Shown here: positions 50,301-59,984 of the stretch, piece by piece
How the letters are laid out: each line of letters begins with the position of its first letter
Position numbering within the stretch: position 1 is the stretch's first letter
Origin: Petrosia ficiformis
Taxonomy: Eukaryota > Porifera > Demospongiae > Haplosclerida > Petrosiidae
Direction: 5' to 3'
Length of the DNA stretch: 64,000 nucleotides
Assembly (NCBI GenBank): GCA_947044365.1
Contig: OX345651.1
Coordinates: forward strand, 4,360,426 to 4,424,425
Notes under the pieces: model-generated
What the model was told of the DNA's origin: nothing
Databases searched by the model: none
What the model saw: only the letters and a program-made list of their open reading frames with translations
Translations under genes and position numbers: made by a program

Positions 50301-51693
50301 TTCATCCATTCATCCACCCATTCATCCATTCATCCACCCATTCATCCATTCATCCATTCATCCACCCATTCATCCATTCATCCATTCATCCACCCATTCA
50401 TCCATTCATCTGCCCATTTCCCCCACAGCGCTATCCATTCATCCTTTACTCTTCTTGCTTACTTCTTGATTCTTACATACATATATTTGCTGAGTTTCAT
50501 TAGATAAAGAAATGCAGATGGCCTCACCATAATACTTAATTTTATATTACTTTTTACAGCTACTTTACACCAGACATGAAGGAATTCAACGCTCAGCAGT
50601 AGGTGCTTTGAGTGAGTTAGCACTTGATCCTGAAGGAGCTGAGCAAATTGAAAGAGAAGGTGCATCTACTCCTCTTACTGACCTGCTTCACTCTAATAAT
50701 GAAGGAATTGGTAAGTCTATTTGTGTACCTGTCATATTCATTTCTATTGATCTGTTTCTCTTCTCTTATCAGCTGCTTATGCTGCAGCTGTTTTATTTTG
50801 TTTGAGCGAAGATAAAAATTTAGATCCTCATCGTATACCTGGAGAACTTCCACATATTCTCAGAAATGAGGTAGGAAATACAAGACATTTATGTCATGCA
50901 GAAGTTGAATTCACCCTCTGCCTCTTCGTCTGTCTCTCTCTCTGCCTCTTTGTCTCTCTGTCTGTCTCTCCTTCCTTTCTCTCACTCTGTTTCTGTCTCT
51001 CCCTCCTTTTTCTCACACTCACTCTGTCTCTGTCTCTCCTCTCACTCCATCTCTCTCTGCCTCTTTGTCTCTGTCTCTGTCTCTGTCTCTTTCTCCTAGG
51101 TCGTTGATAGTCATGGATTACCTAGTGGTCCTATTCATCATCCATTCTATTCTGGTACAAATCCTATGTTACATCAGGCAGCCATCAGCAGACCCAGTCA
51201 CATACATTACTCAAATCCTGGTTCCCATCCTGGTAGTATACCAGGCAGTCAGCCGTTCACACCAAACATGTCAGAACCACCATCAGGATTAATGACACCT
51301 CATTCAGAATTCGAACTACCTCTGGATTTTGAGGATTTTAGTAATCCTGGGTCTGGGCTCCATTCTGCTCATCATTCTGGTATCCATACACCTAATCATC
51401 CCCATTCTGGTATCCACACACCCGGACATCATTCAGGTATCCACACTCCCAATCATCATTCTGGAGTGCATACCCCAAACCACTCTGGTATGCACACACC
51501 AAACCATTACCATCCACATACCACACCTCCTATTCAACATGCCCCTCCCACACATATGCCACACCCCCATAATCTTGGTCCCGGAATGGTTCCTGGGTAC
51601 CATCATATTCAACATGCGAACTATAACCCTCCATCTCCCGCTTTGATGGACACAGGCACGGTTGGAACTAACTGGTTGGATACTGACCTTTAA
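36357..51693 (+). CDS. CTNNB1: Beta-catenin, complete, 18 exons
   Basis: Exons: 36357-36375, 37300-37355, 39271-39350, 39861-40003, 40563-40811, 42664-42691, 43301-43448, 44128-44372, 44698-44852, 46135-46241, 46836-47084, 47522-47641, 48010-48228, 49120-49278, 49829-49948, 50560-50710, 50773-50870, 51100-51693. The 2940 nt, in phase, give 979 aa, against about 780 in vertebrates. The start sits in a good context (GTTGCCATGG) and opens MELDRA, echoing LMELDMA of other beta-catenins. The phosphodegron [14 protein letters not shown] (112-125) keeps the spacing of human S33, S37, T41 and S45. Armadillo repeats span about 236-765 ([33 protein letters not shown]-like [20 protein letters not shown]). 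The long tail is His-rich with [13 protein letters not shown] repeats and ends WLDTDL, the conserved PDZ-binding end. It works in Wnt-dependent transcription with TCF and in cadherin adhesion. The extra length is in the coiled N-terminus and the tail. Confidence 0.96.
36680..37092. mobile_element. Inverted-repeat DNA element family 3, copy b
   Basis: Shares the TCCCTATGAYTGCTTT left end and the CTTCCTTAACTACGTATGCAAC ... GTTCGAACCCGTGG right half with copy a (5497-5950), in beta-catenin intron 1. The left portion is rearranged, with two copies of the terminal motif (36681 and 36720). Confidence 0.65.
37870..38105. mobile_element. Family 4 element, degenerate copy
   Basis: TAACTATAACTAAA-type body ending TAAAACAACACTA, in beta-catenin intron 2. 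The left terminus is not clear. Confidence 0.5.
38300..39235. repeat. 26-bp minisatellite, about 36 copies
   Basis: Tandem GTGTTGTTATGTACATGTAC units with ACACGT, ACATGT or AGTACACGT variants, forming longer repeated blocks. The unit has no stop in any forward frame, so all three frames stay open for more than 300 codons. Its position in beta-catenin intron 2, right before the exon at 39271, and its composition show it is not coding. Confidence 0.95.
39351..39690. repeat. (CTAT)n then (CATC/CATT)n microsatellite
   Basis: Tetranucleotide array starting within a few bases of the beta-catenin donor at 39351. Confidence 0.95.
40120..40191 (-). tRNA. tRNA-His (GTG)
   Basis: A 72-nt cloverleaf on the minus strand, from 40191 to 40120. 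Acceptor stem GCCGTGA pairs with TCACGGC, with discriminator A. The D arm is TCTAGTGGTTAGGA. The anticodon arm is TTGCG TTGTGGC CGCAA with GTG at the expected place. The T arm is CCAGG TTCAAAT CCTGG. A run of T residues follows immediately, as a Pol III terminator. The gene is antisense within beta-catenin intron 4. All stems pair, so it is probably functional. Confidence 0.95.
40255..40515. repeat. (TATG)n-rich microsatellite
   Basis: TATG/TACATG/TATA array between the tRNA gene and the beta-catenin exon at 40563. Confidence 0.9.
40900..41185. repeat. (TGTGTCTG/TATG)n microsatellite
   Basis: Imperfect hexanucleotide-like TGTCTG and TATGTG array about 90 bp into beta-catenin intron 5. Confidence 0.9.
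41512..41700. repeat. (CATC)n microsatellite
   Basis: CATC/CACC array on the beta-catenin sense strand. Confidence 0.95.
41815..41937. repeat. 68-bp minisatellite, array C
   Basis: Nearly two copies of the unit found at 2123-2505 and 18776-19668, same orientation, in beta-catenin intron 5. Confidence 0.9.
42148..42300. mobile_element. hAT-type MITE family 1, degenerate copy
   Basis: Internal part of family 1 (AATTGGCTCAAGAATGGTTA to GGCCATCTGGCCCAAAGAGA) without recognisable termini, in beta-catenin intron 5. Confidence 0.65.
43485..44100. repeat. (TGTATGTACATG)n microsatellite/minisatellite
   Basis: TACATG/TGTATG array filling beta-catenin intron 7. From about 43755 it is organised into three copies of a longer block of about 70 bp ending TAGTTGTGTTAATACATG. 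Open frames here (up to 219 residues) are artefacts. Confidence 0.95.
44440..44660. repeat. (CATC)n microsatellite
   Basis: CATC/ATCCACT array in beta-catenin intron 8, grading into the pyrimidine tract of the acceptor at 44697. Confidence 0.9.
44913..45060. mobile_element. hAT-type MITE family 2, copy c
   Basis: A 148-bp element with termini CAAGGTGTGGAAATAG and TCCACACCCTG. Body matches the other copies. Confidence 0.8.
45165..45355. repeat. Dispersed repeat, uninterrupted copy
   Basis: Shares TTGGTTCTGG, CCCCARAAGGCTYGTAGCTG and GGATATCC blocks with about 6060-6480. The copy at 6060 is split by the hairpin element 6163-6411, whereas this one is not. Confidence 0.6.
45361..45690. other. 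Beta-catenin intron 9, no feature recognised
   Basis: AT-rich intronic DNA with short palindromes. No exon or repeat family recognised. Confidence 0.4.
45700..46070. repeat. (GTAT)n microsatellite
   Basis: Nearly pure GTAT for about 250 bp, then GTGTCTG-type sequence, ending about 65 bp before the beta-catenin exon at 46135. Confidence 0.95.
46635..46832. repeat. (TCC)n polypyrimidine tract at a 3' splice site
   Basis: About 200 bp of CTT/TCC trinucleotides forming the pyrimidine tract of the acceptor at 46835 (exon 11 of beta-catenin). Confidence 0.9.
47095..47490. repeat. (GTAT)n microsatellite
   Basis: Begins about 10 bp after the donor at 47085 and fills nearly the whole of beta-catenin intron 11. 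Confidence 0.95.
47644..47870 (+). pseudogene. Two decayed tandem copies of the end of beta-catenin exon 12
   Basis: Intronic segments at about 47703-47739 and 47792-47857 repeat the exon end (TCAAATCTTACCTGTAATAA ... AAGAATAAGGTATGAG) with its donor. The second also copies upstream exon sequence (TGTTCAGCTGGTGTTC). Insertions (for example ACATGTACATGT) break the frame. The flanking intron sequence GAGTCCATCAATCA is duplicated with them, so the event copied an exon-intron junction. Confidence 0.85.
48229..48905. repeat. (GTAT)n microsatellite beginning at the splice donor, split by a MITE
   Basis: The GTATGTATG array starts at the first intron base after exon 13 of beta-catenin. It runs to 48359, is interrupted by the element 48360-48523 and continues to about 48905. 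Confidence 0.95.
48360..48523. mobile_element. hAT-type MITE family 2, copy d, inserted into a microsatellite
   Basis: A 164-bp element with termini CAGTGGTGTGGAAAC and, reverse-complemented, CAGAGGTGTGGAAAC. It is flanked by CATGCATG on both sides, which fits an 8-bp duplication, although the surrounding array is itself CATG/GTAT-rich. Confidence 0.88.
49456..49785. repeat. 28-bp minisatellite
   Basis: Tandem ACCATAAGCCTGGTTCCCAA-TCTGAAGT units in beta-catenin intron 14. Confidence 0.9.
49970..50425. repeat. (CATC/CATT)n microsatellite
   Basis: Starts about 20 bp after the donor at 49949 and occupies most of beta-catenin intron 15. Open frames rich in HPSIHPFI are artefacts. Confidence 0.95.
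50915..51098. repeat. (CTCTGT)n polypyrimidine tract at a 3' splice site
   Basis: CTCTGTCTCT repeats that lead straight into the acceptor of the last beta-catenin exon (51100). Confidence 0.9.
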
Positions 51694-52483
51694 CCTCTCT
51701 ATTCTTGATCTTTCTGCAAATTTCTTGACAATTAAAAAAATTTGATTTAATAAGAATTGTTTTGCTATTTTCTTATCACACTACAGTACATTACGTGGAT
51801 TCTTGTACAATTTTAACTGTAAGCTCACTTGCTAATGTTAATATCTTTGAGTAATAATTATTGTATATACTAATAATTTTATTACATATTACTTTTATTT
51901 TATTGATGATGGGTGATAGTTGTGTACTACAGGGAATGAAGAACTAGTCAGGCACCTTATCAATATTTTAGAGCTTTGAAACAAGGTAAGGCAGCAGAAA
52001 GACTCTCAGGCTGACTTCTGTCTCTATATAGTTTGCCAAAACTGCTTCCTACCTCCTTGTACTGATGAACTAATAATAGTGATGATTAATTATTCATTAG
52101 TAACAATATGCCACACCCCCATAATAAGTGATGATTAATTATTCATTAGTAGCACGTGTTGTGTATAATAAATTAATAATATATTCCTGGAGGTCAAGGT
52201 GAATGAGAATGACCTTTTGTAGATAGAACAGGATAGCTATCCCAATTACTTGCAGGCCAAAGCCCATTTACTTGATTTCAAAATATGGTTTCTATAGTAA
52301 CATACACAATACTAATAATTATGCATAATTAAGTGCTATATAATATATACATATATATATACGTATATACGTATCTTCAAGGTGATTGATACCAAAATCA
52401 ATAAACAGGTCTATTTACAAACTGATATATCAGTATATAGATACATCTCTTAGTGTTTATTACATGATTCATGATCTATACAC
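51694..52483. other. Convergent 3' intergenic region
   Basis: 790 bp between the stops of beta-catenin and the C7orf25 homologue. It includes ATTAAAAAAATTTGATTTAA shortly after the beta-catenin stop, a duplicated GATGATTAATTATTCATTAG (near 52081 and 52130), and no gene. Confidence 0.5.
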
Positions 52484-55400
52484 TTATGACTCTTGAGACT
52501 GTGTCTTTTCTTGTAGTATTTGACTTTCATGTTCTACTTCTGCCAGAGCTCGACATTGATGAATTATGACGTTAAAATGAACCCCCTGTGAATAGAATAA
52601 TGTAAAAGAGTGAAAATTGGAACCTCTAATTTGTACTTACTTGACCAGCAGCTGATCTGACAAATCCTTCATTAGAGGATAATGTAACTGCTTTTAGTTG
52701 ATCTCCAGTACCAAACACAATCTATAAAAAAAAAAAAATAATAATAATAAAATAAAAAAATATAAAAAATAATAATAATGTACAACTTTAGTTTACCTTG
52801 GCTCTTTCTTTTATCTTTCCAGTTGATCTTAATCTTAAAGCTCTTTCCGAAGGCTCGTCTTTGACTTCTTGAATTCGAGATAACAATTGTCTATAGTCAC
52901 ATTAACAACACATGAACTAATTATCATTAATCTCTTGTAGTAAATCTATGATAGTCTCCAAAAGACTTATAATACTCAAACTGTCCCAAACTATACTAAT
53001 TGTGGATTATGAAACTGAAGCTGTTTCACAGAGAATTTATTTTAAACACAACGTTTGGAAAATGTTTGAAATGTCGTGTTTAAAATAAATTTGCATCATA
53101 ATCTAGTACCCTAGTACCCATTATATAGCGTTCCCTACTGTATCATAATCCAGTACCCTAGTACTCATTATATAGCGTTCCCTACTGTATCATAATCCAG
53201 CACCCTAGTACCCATTATATAGCGTTCCCTACTGTATCATAATCCAGTACCCTGGTACCCATTATATAGCTTTCCCTACTGTATCATAATCCAGTACCCT
53301 AGTACCCATTATATAGCGTTCCCTACTGTATCATAATCCAGTACCCTAGTACCCATTATATAGCGTTCCCTACTGTATCATAATCCAGCACCCTAGTATC
53401 CATTATTTATTGCTGATCATGTGACCTGTGGCCAATCAGAGTGCAGATATTGCGTGACGTGATTGACCATTAAATCACTTATTGCACACTTTTGCGTGCA
53501 ATAAATAGTTATTGCACACTTTGCTCACCTCTACTAACGAAGCTGCTTCAACAACAATGGTAGTTCAACAGATCATCAATAAATCACTTAAAACACACTT
53601 GACAGTGCATCGTGTGTTTCAATGTAGCACTTGGGCAGTCAATAAAGGTCTCGTTTACATAACGCACTCGCCTTCGGCTCGTGCATTATGTAAACTCGAC
53701 CTTTATTGACCCGCCCTTGTGCTACATTAAAACACGTAATCACGGTAAAGTGTGTTCTAACTATTACATAGCGTTCCCTACTGTATCATAATCCAGTACC
53801 CTGGTACCCATTATATAGCGTTCCCTACTGTATCATAATCCAGTACCCTGGTACCCATTATATAGCGTTCCCTACTGTATCATAATCCAGTAACCTGGTA
53901 CCCATTATATAGCGTTCCCTACTGTATCATAATCCAGTACCCTGGTACCCATTATATAGCGTTCCCTACTGTATCATAATCCAGCACCCTAGTACCCATT
54001 ATATAGCGTTCCTTACTGTATCATAATCCAGCACCCTGGTACCCATTACATAGCGTTCCCTACTGTATCATAATCCAGCACCCTAGTACCCATTATATAG
54101 CGTTCCCTACTGTATCATAATCCAGCACCCTAGTACCCATTATATAGCGTTCCCTACTGTATCATAATCCAGTACCCTAGTACCCATTATATAGCGTTCC
54201 CTACTGTATCATAATCCAGCACCCTAGTACCCATTATATAGCGTTCCCTACAGTGATTGTGGATGATGATTGTTGTTGTTTGGACAATCATTCTTACTAC
54301 TCCCAAATTATACTAGTCATCACCAGAGATGTCAACTACTTGTACTCAAAATGGTAGAGTGAGATGAGAGTTGGTAGCAAACTCAGTTTAATTTTTAAGA
54401 TGCACTAGTACTAATCAGGTCATGTCTACTCTATTCTTCAGCTGATGACTACCTGTTGGTTTTAGCCTTTTTATTCCTTTGCATTCACATTTGATGCAAA
54501 CTTTGTTAATGTAATTTGTGCGATAATGGACCGAAATGGTACTACCTTGTAACTAACTATATCCAGGGGTGTGGAAATAGTTAGCCAACTGCCAGACATT
54601 TTGACCTATTTCCATCACTCTTGTCCTGCTCCCCATATACTTTGCATACAGCTCAGTTTCAATTTATCGGACATTCATTAGATTTATCGGACAATGTCCT
54701 GCATGACTGGCTGTTCCATACCACTAACTATATCTCAAATCCTTTTGGCTTATCAAAATTTGCAATTAAATTTTAACAATTTCTGAGTTTGCTAGTATAA
54801 CACAAACCTTCCTCTTTCTTGTTCATCAGGTCCTCCAACAATTGAAATTATTGATCTGAAATCAGTAACTGCAGTATGACAAGCAAGGAGAGTTTTTCCT
54901 ATTGAGACAGCAGTATAATGTAACATTTTAAAATGGAGTGTGACATATACCTTGTGTTGCAGCTTGTAGTTTGGGCCACAGTGGATCATGTTTTTCTTGT
55001 TTAGCTTGTTCTGCTAGTGTGAGATCCTGTGAACATGTAATGAAACAGAAATTAGAATCACATCGAGTTGAAACTGAGCTCATTAGACATTCATGAAAAG
55101 TTGCTATGGAAACGAGCAGATAAAGCTTCTTTTGTATGTGCGTAGTGCAAGTCAAACTGATTACCTCATATTCAGTTGATATATACAGTGTGATTACCAT
55201 AGTGATTGAATCCATAGTAATGCACACTGGTGAATTTAAAACTATGAATTTATAATGAGCCCAGTTTTAACTCAAAATACTCCATTCTCTTACACTAAAT
55301 TGAATTGTTTCTTTATTGTGAGTTATAAATGACACCCAGGCTAACATTGAAGATACATCAAAATTAACTCTAGTACTGAATAAAAGATAAAGGAAGATAC

Positions 55401-58400
55401 AACAACACCTAACAAATAGCGTGATATAAATTAGTAGTATCGGGATATACTAATATCACCTAACATCAAAATTAACTCTAGTACTGAATAAAAGATAAAG
55501 GAAGATACAACAACACCTAACAAATAGCGTGATATAAATTAGTAGTATCGTGATATACTAATATCACCTAACTGTATAGCACATGACACTGAGGTTAGGC
55601 AATATTCAATATATATCACATACATTATGTAATAATCATATCACATGATTTTGGTCACCAATAATAGTGTCATGGAAAAATATTGTCTTAATGGAATTAA
55701 ATAATAGTCATAATATAATATTGTATGCAGTCGATAAATACTATAACACTTAGTCTTGAGTCGTATGCTCTCAAAACAATGATTAGCATCTTTTAAAAAT
55801 GACCTTTTTTTGCTATCATAGACAGTATCAATGAGTAGTTGCAATATTGTAAAACTTAATTTTCAATTTTACCGAACTCTACATGAGACAGAGTGAAACT
55901 TATTAAAGATGTCATACTGCTGAATTTAAACCATCGGAAAATAAAGACCGACCATAATTTATTCTTACCATTCATGTATCGATTCAATTGGAATAGATAC
56001 TGGTTTAGCTACAACTGACATGGAATTCTTAAACATTGAAGCAATTTGAAGTGGAGATGGTGCTTCTTCTTGGCTATCATCTGGGTATATGGGACCTATT
56101 ACAACAATCCCCATTTGATGAAGTTCATCTAGATTAGGTGAAGTGTTTAAAAATTATACATTAAACTACATGTATATATTACAGTATATGTATGTGACCG
56201 TGGATGTGAAAATCAGTCAAATAAGATTTTTGTCAACTGCTTATATTCAAATGCTCGTTTCTCAGCTATTTTACACAGCCAACTTACTAAACTTGGAATA
56301 TAGGTAGAGCAATAGTTGCTCTTCTTGTCTACAAGATTATATTGGCCAACTATGCAAAATCACTGAATAATGAGCATTTGAATACAAGTGTTTGACAAAA
56401 TTCTTATTTTACAAATGACTGATTTTTGCATCCACGGTCACATATACTAGTGATGTACTGATAAGAGACTTACCAATATTCTGATACAATAAATACTTTA
56501 GATATATACTGATAACTGATACCGATCTTATATTATATCTACCTTCTGGATTCTGATCTTTTCTATGAACATGAGCATGCATTTTCTCAATAATTATGAG
56601 TATCATGATAACGATAAATTATGTTATAATCACAAGAAGTGACATTACTAGTATAATTGTTACAGTATCAGTTACATCTTTTAGAAATAACTGATGCAGA
56701 TACTAGAAATAATGGCCAATAATGACTATTACCAATCCGATCATCAGTGCATCTATATACGAGTAGAATCATATGACAAAACTATACGTTATAGTACAAT
56801 TTGTGAAATCATCATGTAGGTGTTTGTCTAGTAAGGTTGGTGAAGTGGACTAATTTAAATTATGTATACTTTAATGTCATAAGTTTAATACATGATTATA
56901 TCGTGACTTATACATTTGTATGTCTTATATGAAGATAGTACCTGCTATGCTTTCTGTTATTCCATCAAAAAAGACGAAAATTATAGATGGAGTGTTGAAA
57001 TTATGGAGATTCTGTTTAGATGCTTGGATGTAATCATGTGCAAAGTCTGAAACTGTTTTTTCTCCAAAATTACCTTCCCCTGCACGAGTGTATATAGATA
57101 GTAAAATTACCTTCCCTTGCATGAGTGTATATAGATACTAAAATTACCTTACCCTGCACGAGTGTATATAGATAGTAAAATTACCTTACCCTGTATGAGT
57201 GTATATAGATACTAAAAATACTTTCCACTGCATGAGTGTATATAGATACTAAAATTACCTTACCCTGTATGAGTGTATATAGATAGTAAAATTACCTTAC
57301 CCTGCATGAGTGTATATAGATACTAAAATTACCTTCCCCTGCATGAGTGTATATAGATACTAAAATTACCTTACCCTGTATGAGTGTATATAGATAGTAA
57401 AATTACCTTACCCTGCATGAGTGTATATAGATACTAAAATTACCTTCCCCTGCATGAGTGTATATAGATACTAAAATTACCTTCCCCTGCATGAGTGTAT
57501 ATAGATACTAAAAATACCTTCCCCTGCACGAGTGTATATAGATAGTAAAATTACCTTACCCTGTATGAGTGTATATAGATACTAAAATTACCTTCCCCTG
57601 CATGAGTGTATATAGATACTATAATTAAGATTGGTCATACAGTATCTGTTAATTTAGTTACTACTTGCCATTTGCAGTGCTCAAGGCAAGGGTTGGGTAA
57701 TTAATTATATTTCCATATCATAAATAATTATATTGTAATCACTACCTTATTCCGAATATCAAAATATCACAAACTATAAACAGTGTATTCCCCAAGATAA
57801 ATATTAAGAGTGGAGGAGTGCATCATTGTACATGACATTTGGTCAACGGTGTTTTTGTGCATAAACTCTAAAATTAAAGGTTGAGGGAGCGATACTAAAG
57901 GACGGGGGAGTGCCATGGTACCACCCTTTGGGGGAAACAGTGCTAAATATTATAATAATATATAACGGTCTCACACACTGTTGATCTTAACTGCTAGGAG
58001 GAGAAACTGTCCTGTTTGTACTTATCTCAATTAATTTGACTCAGGGAGAATGTAAAACTACAACTAATACTAATAGCTGTTGTATATAGCAGAGAAACAG
58101 TATAAAGATAATGCAGGATTCTTTAGCAACTAAGTATAATAAGTTGTTGAGGAAGTCATTATTCAGAACCTTGAAGGAGTACTTCAGTTTCTGTGCACTT
58201 AGACTGCAGTTACACTTACTTCTTCAGCTAGGTCTAGGTTTTCGAGTACTCAGAAAGGTGGAGACACTAGTGCCATCAGCAATGATTGATACATAATCAT
58301 TGTAAAGCAATTATAGGGATACCTTTTTCTCAAAATATCTTGTTTACATTATTTACCTTGCCATTTCTTGTGCAGTGCTTGTCTTTTACGAGCAAATAAT

Positions 58401-59787
58401 TTAATCCATAGACTACCTTCATTACTAATTACATCAACTACTGCAGTTTGTAATGTTCTTCCATCATTATATTTAAAGGTACTCTCCACTGCAGTCACTT
58501 TGGGTGCATATTGGCATATATGCAGTACACCTTCCAAGTGTAGTAGGTTGGTACTGTTTACATGATGTTTCTTGACTTGCATTTCACCAGCTATTAGCTA
58601 AATGTAGTATTGAATTTAAGATATTAAATCAGATACATATATCACCATAATTCATTATACTATATCTAGTGTTGAACATGAATGAGATCAGTAATGTGAT
58701 CAGATTTGAGACCAGATCATCATCCAGTCCAGTACACTAGTATGCTTATTAGTGTTGAACATGAACGAGATCAGTAATATGATCAGATTTGAGACCAGAT
58801 CATCATCCAGTCCAGTACACTAGTATGCTTATTAGTGTTGAACATGAACGAGATCATTAATATGATCAGATTTGAGACCAGATCATCATCCAGTCCAGTA
58901 CACTAGTATGCTTATTAGTGTTGAACATGAACGAGATCAGTAATATGATCAGATTTGAGACCAGATCATCATCCAGTCCAGTACACTAGTATACCTATTA
59001 GTGTTGAACATGAATGAGATCAGTAATATGATCAGATTTGAGACCAGATCATCATCCAGTCCAGTACACTAGTATACCTATTAGTGTTGAACATGAATGA
59101 GATCAGTAATATGATCAGATTTGAGACCAGATCATCATCCAGTCCAGTACACTAGTATACTCATTAGTGTTGAACATGAACGAGATCAGTAATATGATCA
59201 GATTTGAGACCAGATTATCATCCAGTCCAGTACACTAGTATACTTACTAGTTTTGCTAAATTTCATCTTATTTGAAATTTCATCTTATTTGATTCAAGAT
59301 TGCAAATACTTCAGTACACTGTATTTTTAGCTAAATCAAGAGTTGAAAATTGGAAAATTATACATAACTCTTTCAGAAAGCTAGTATTGTAGGTCAGATC
59401 CATCCCAGATCAGGGCCATGGCAGCTGTCTTGCCTAGACCAAGTTGAAAAATGAACCAATTTGATATCGAAAATGGTTTGATTACAATATCACATATACT
59501 TATATGCAAGTTGAAACACAAACTAATGCTTTATCTAATAAATCAGCTACTGATTGCATATACATGTACAAATGAGTGATAATAGATTCACAATTTGATA
59601 ATACCTTATTTAACATCGTCCTTTCAGCTTTGATTTGTTTAGCAATTCTGTGAATGCCTTGAATTTTACCAGTAGATCTGAACTCTTCAGCTTTCGACAG
59701 CAAAGATTCACTAAATTTTAGCCTCTTAACAAGAGCAGAGACCTCAGATTTGGAATCACTTCCTTCTAGTGTCTTTGCTGTAGCCAT
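52484..59787 (-). CDS. C7orf25: C7orf25 / UPF0415 homologue (DUF1308), complete, 10 exons
   Basis: Exons: 59787-59605, 58597-58357, 57079-56942, 56128-55969, 55854-55804, 55078-54951, 54898-54808, 52890-52797, 52721-52641, 52585-52484. The 1269 nt give 422 aa, essentially the human length. Matching landmarks, from memory of the human protein, are a helical N-terminus, VNSTNLLHLEG, VVDVISNEGSLWIK, KWQGEGNFGEK, SIIFVFFDGI, LTLAEQAKQE, DFRSIISIVGGPDEQER, SERALRL, FGTGDQLKAVT and GVHFNVIIHQCRAL. The family is conserved in animals and poorly characterised; the C-terminal half is annotated DUF1308 and may have a PIN-like fold. The exon 55854-55804 and the acceptor at 55078 are the weakest calls, kept because phase and length then close exactly. 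The acceptor of exon 57079-56942 is the seed of a minisatellite. Confidence 0.9.
53100..54255. repeat. 47-bp minisatellite split by an insertion
   Basis: Tandem units containing CATAATCCAGTACCCTAGTA and TATATAGCGTTCCCTACTG, in two blocks (about 53100-53404 and 53766-54255), in the intron between exons 54808 and 52890 of the C7orf25 homologue. Confidence 0.92.
53405..53765. mobile_element. Insertion with a palindromic core interrupting the 47-bp array
   Basis: About 360 bp of unrelated sequence. It contains TTGCACACTTTTGCGTGCAA (hairpin) and the long palindrome around GCACTCGCCTTCGGCTCGTGC within GTTTACATAA...TTATGTAAAC (about 53655-53697). Its ends also carry TCACGTGAT/AATCACGGT-like motifs. 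Element type not identified. Confidence 0.6.
54564..54726. mobile_element. hAT-type MITE family 2, copy e, with perfect 8-bp duplication
   Basis: Termini CAGGGGTGTGGAAATAG and TGTTCCATACCACTA, flanked on both sides by ACTATATC (54556-54563 and 54727-54734). This establishes the 8-bp duplication for the family outside low-complexity DNA. Confidence 0.92.
55358..55570. repeat. Direct duplication, about 105 bp
   Basis: Two adjacent near-identical copies starting CAAAATTAACTCTAGTACTG and ending TACTAATATCACCTAAC, in an intron of the C7orf25 homologue. They are recent (one or two differences). Confidence 0.9.
56191..56444. mobile_element. Inverted-repeat element family 5, copy a
   Basis: A 254-bp element with long imperfect terminal inverted repeats of about 70 bp: left TATGTGACCGTGGATGTGAA, right ending TTTTTGCATCCACGGTCACATA. 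Consistent with a TA duplication. No frame inside. Confidence 0.8.
57066..57625. repeat. 37-bp minisatellite built from a 3' splice site
   Basis: About 15 copies of a unit that on the gene's sense strand reads ...ATACACTCATGCAG|GGGAAGGTAATTTT. This is the acceptor and first 14 or so bases of the exon 57079-56942. The first, exonic copy is the terminal unit of the array. Confidence 0.9.
57785..57955. repeat. Dispersed short repeat, copy 2 (pairs with 1376-1545)
   Basis: Reverse-complement relation to 1376-1545 through GGTGGTACCATG, GCACTCC and the GTTTCCCCCAAAGG end. Confidence 0.6.
58045..58322. mobile_element. Inverted-repeat DNA element family 3, copy c (reversed, partial)
   Basis: Reverse complement matches the left 300 bp of copy a, ending at the terminus AAGCAATTATAGGGATA. 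The other end is missing. Confidence 0.7.
58664..59248. repeat. 83-bp minisatellite, about 7 copies
   Basis: Tandem AGTGTTGAACATGAACGAGA...CCAGTCCAGTACACTAGTAT units in the first intron of the C7orf25 homologue. Confidence 0.95.
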
Positions 59788-59984
59788 GTTTACAAGCTAC
59801 AAAAAGGCGGGGCTGAGTTATATCAACGAGCTCCTCCCACACTCTTGGAATTCTCGCTTCGGAATTTAGTGTTCTTTGTCTATACAAGATCAGTTCTTTT
59901 CTGAATGAATTTATAGTTAGTGGAACTGAACTGTTATATGTCATATAAGCTGTTGGATTGCTAAGTGTTCATTGATTCTCACTA
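59788..59984. promoter_or_regulatory. Compact bidirectional promoter, C7orf25 homologue / RhoGEF
   Basis: 197 bp between divergent start codons. It contains a GC-box-like GGCGGGGC near 59804 and CTCCTCCC near 59830, and no clear TATA box. Promoter function inferred from layout. Confidence 0.55.

Noticed and set aside
54928..55227. Single 99-residue exon covering LTLAEQAKQE with its upstream sequence
   Set aside because: The upstream part is not needed. Using the acceptor at 55078 keeps phase with the previous exon and gives the family's usual total length, although this boundary is uncertain.
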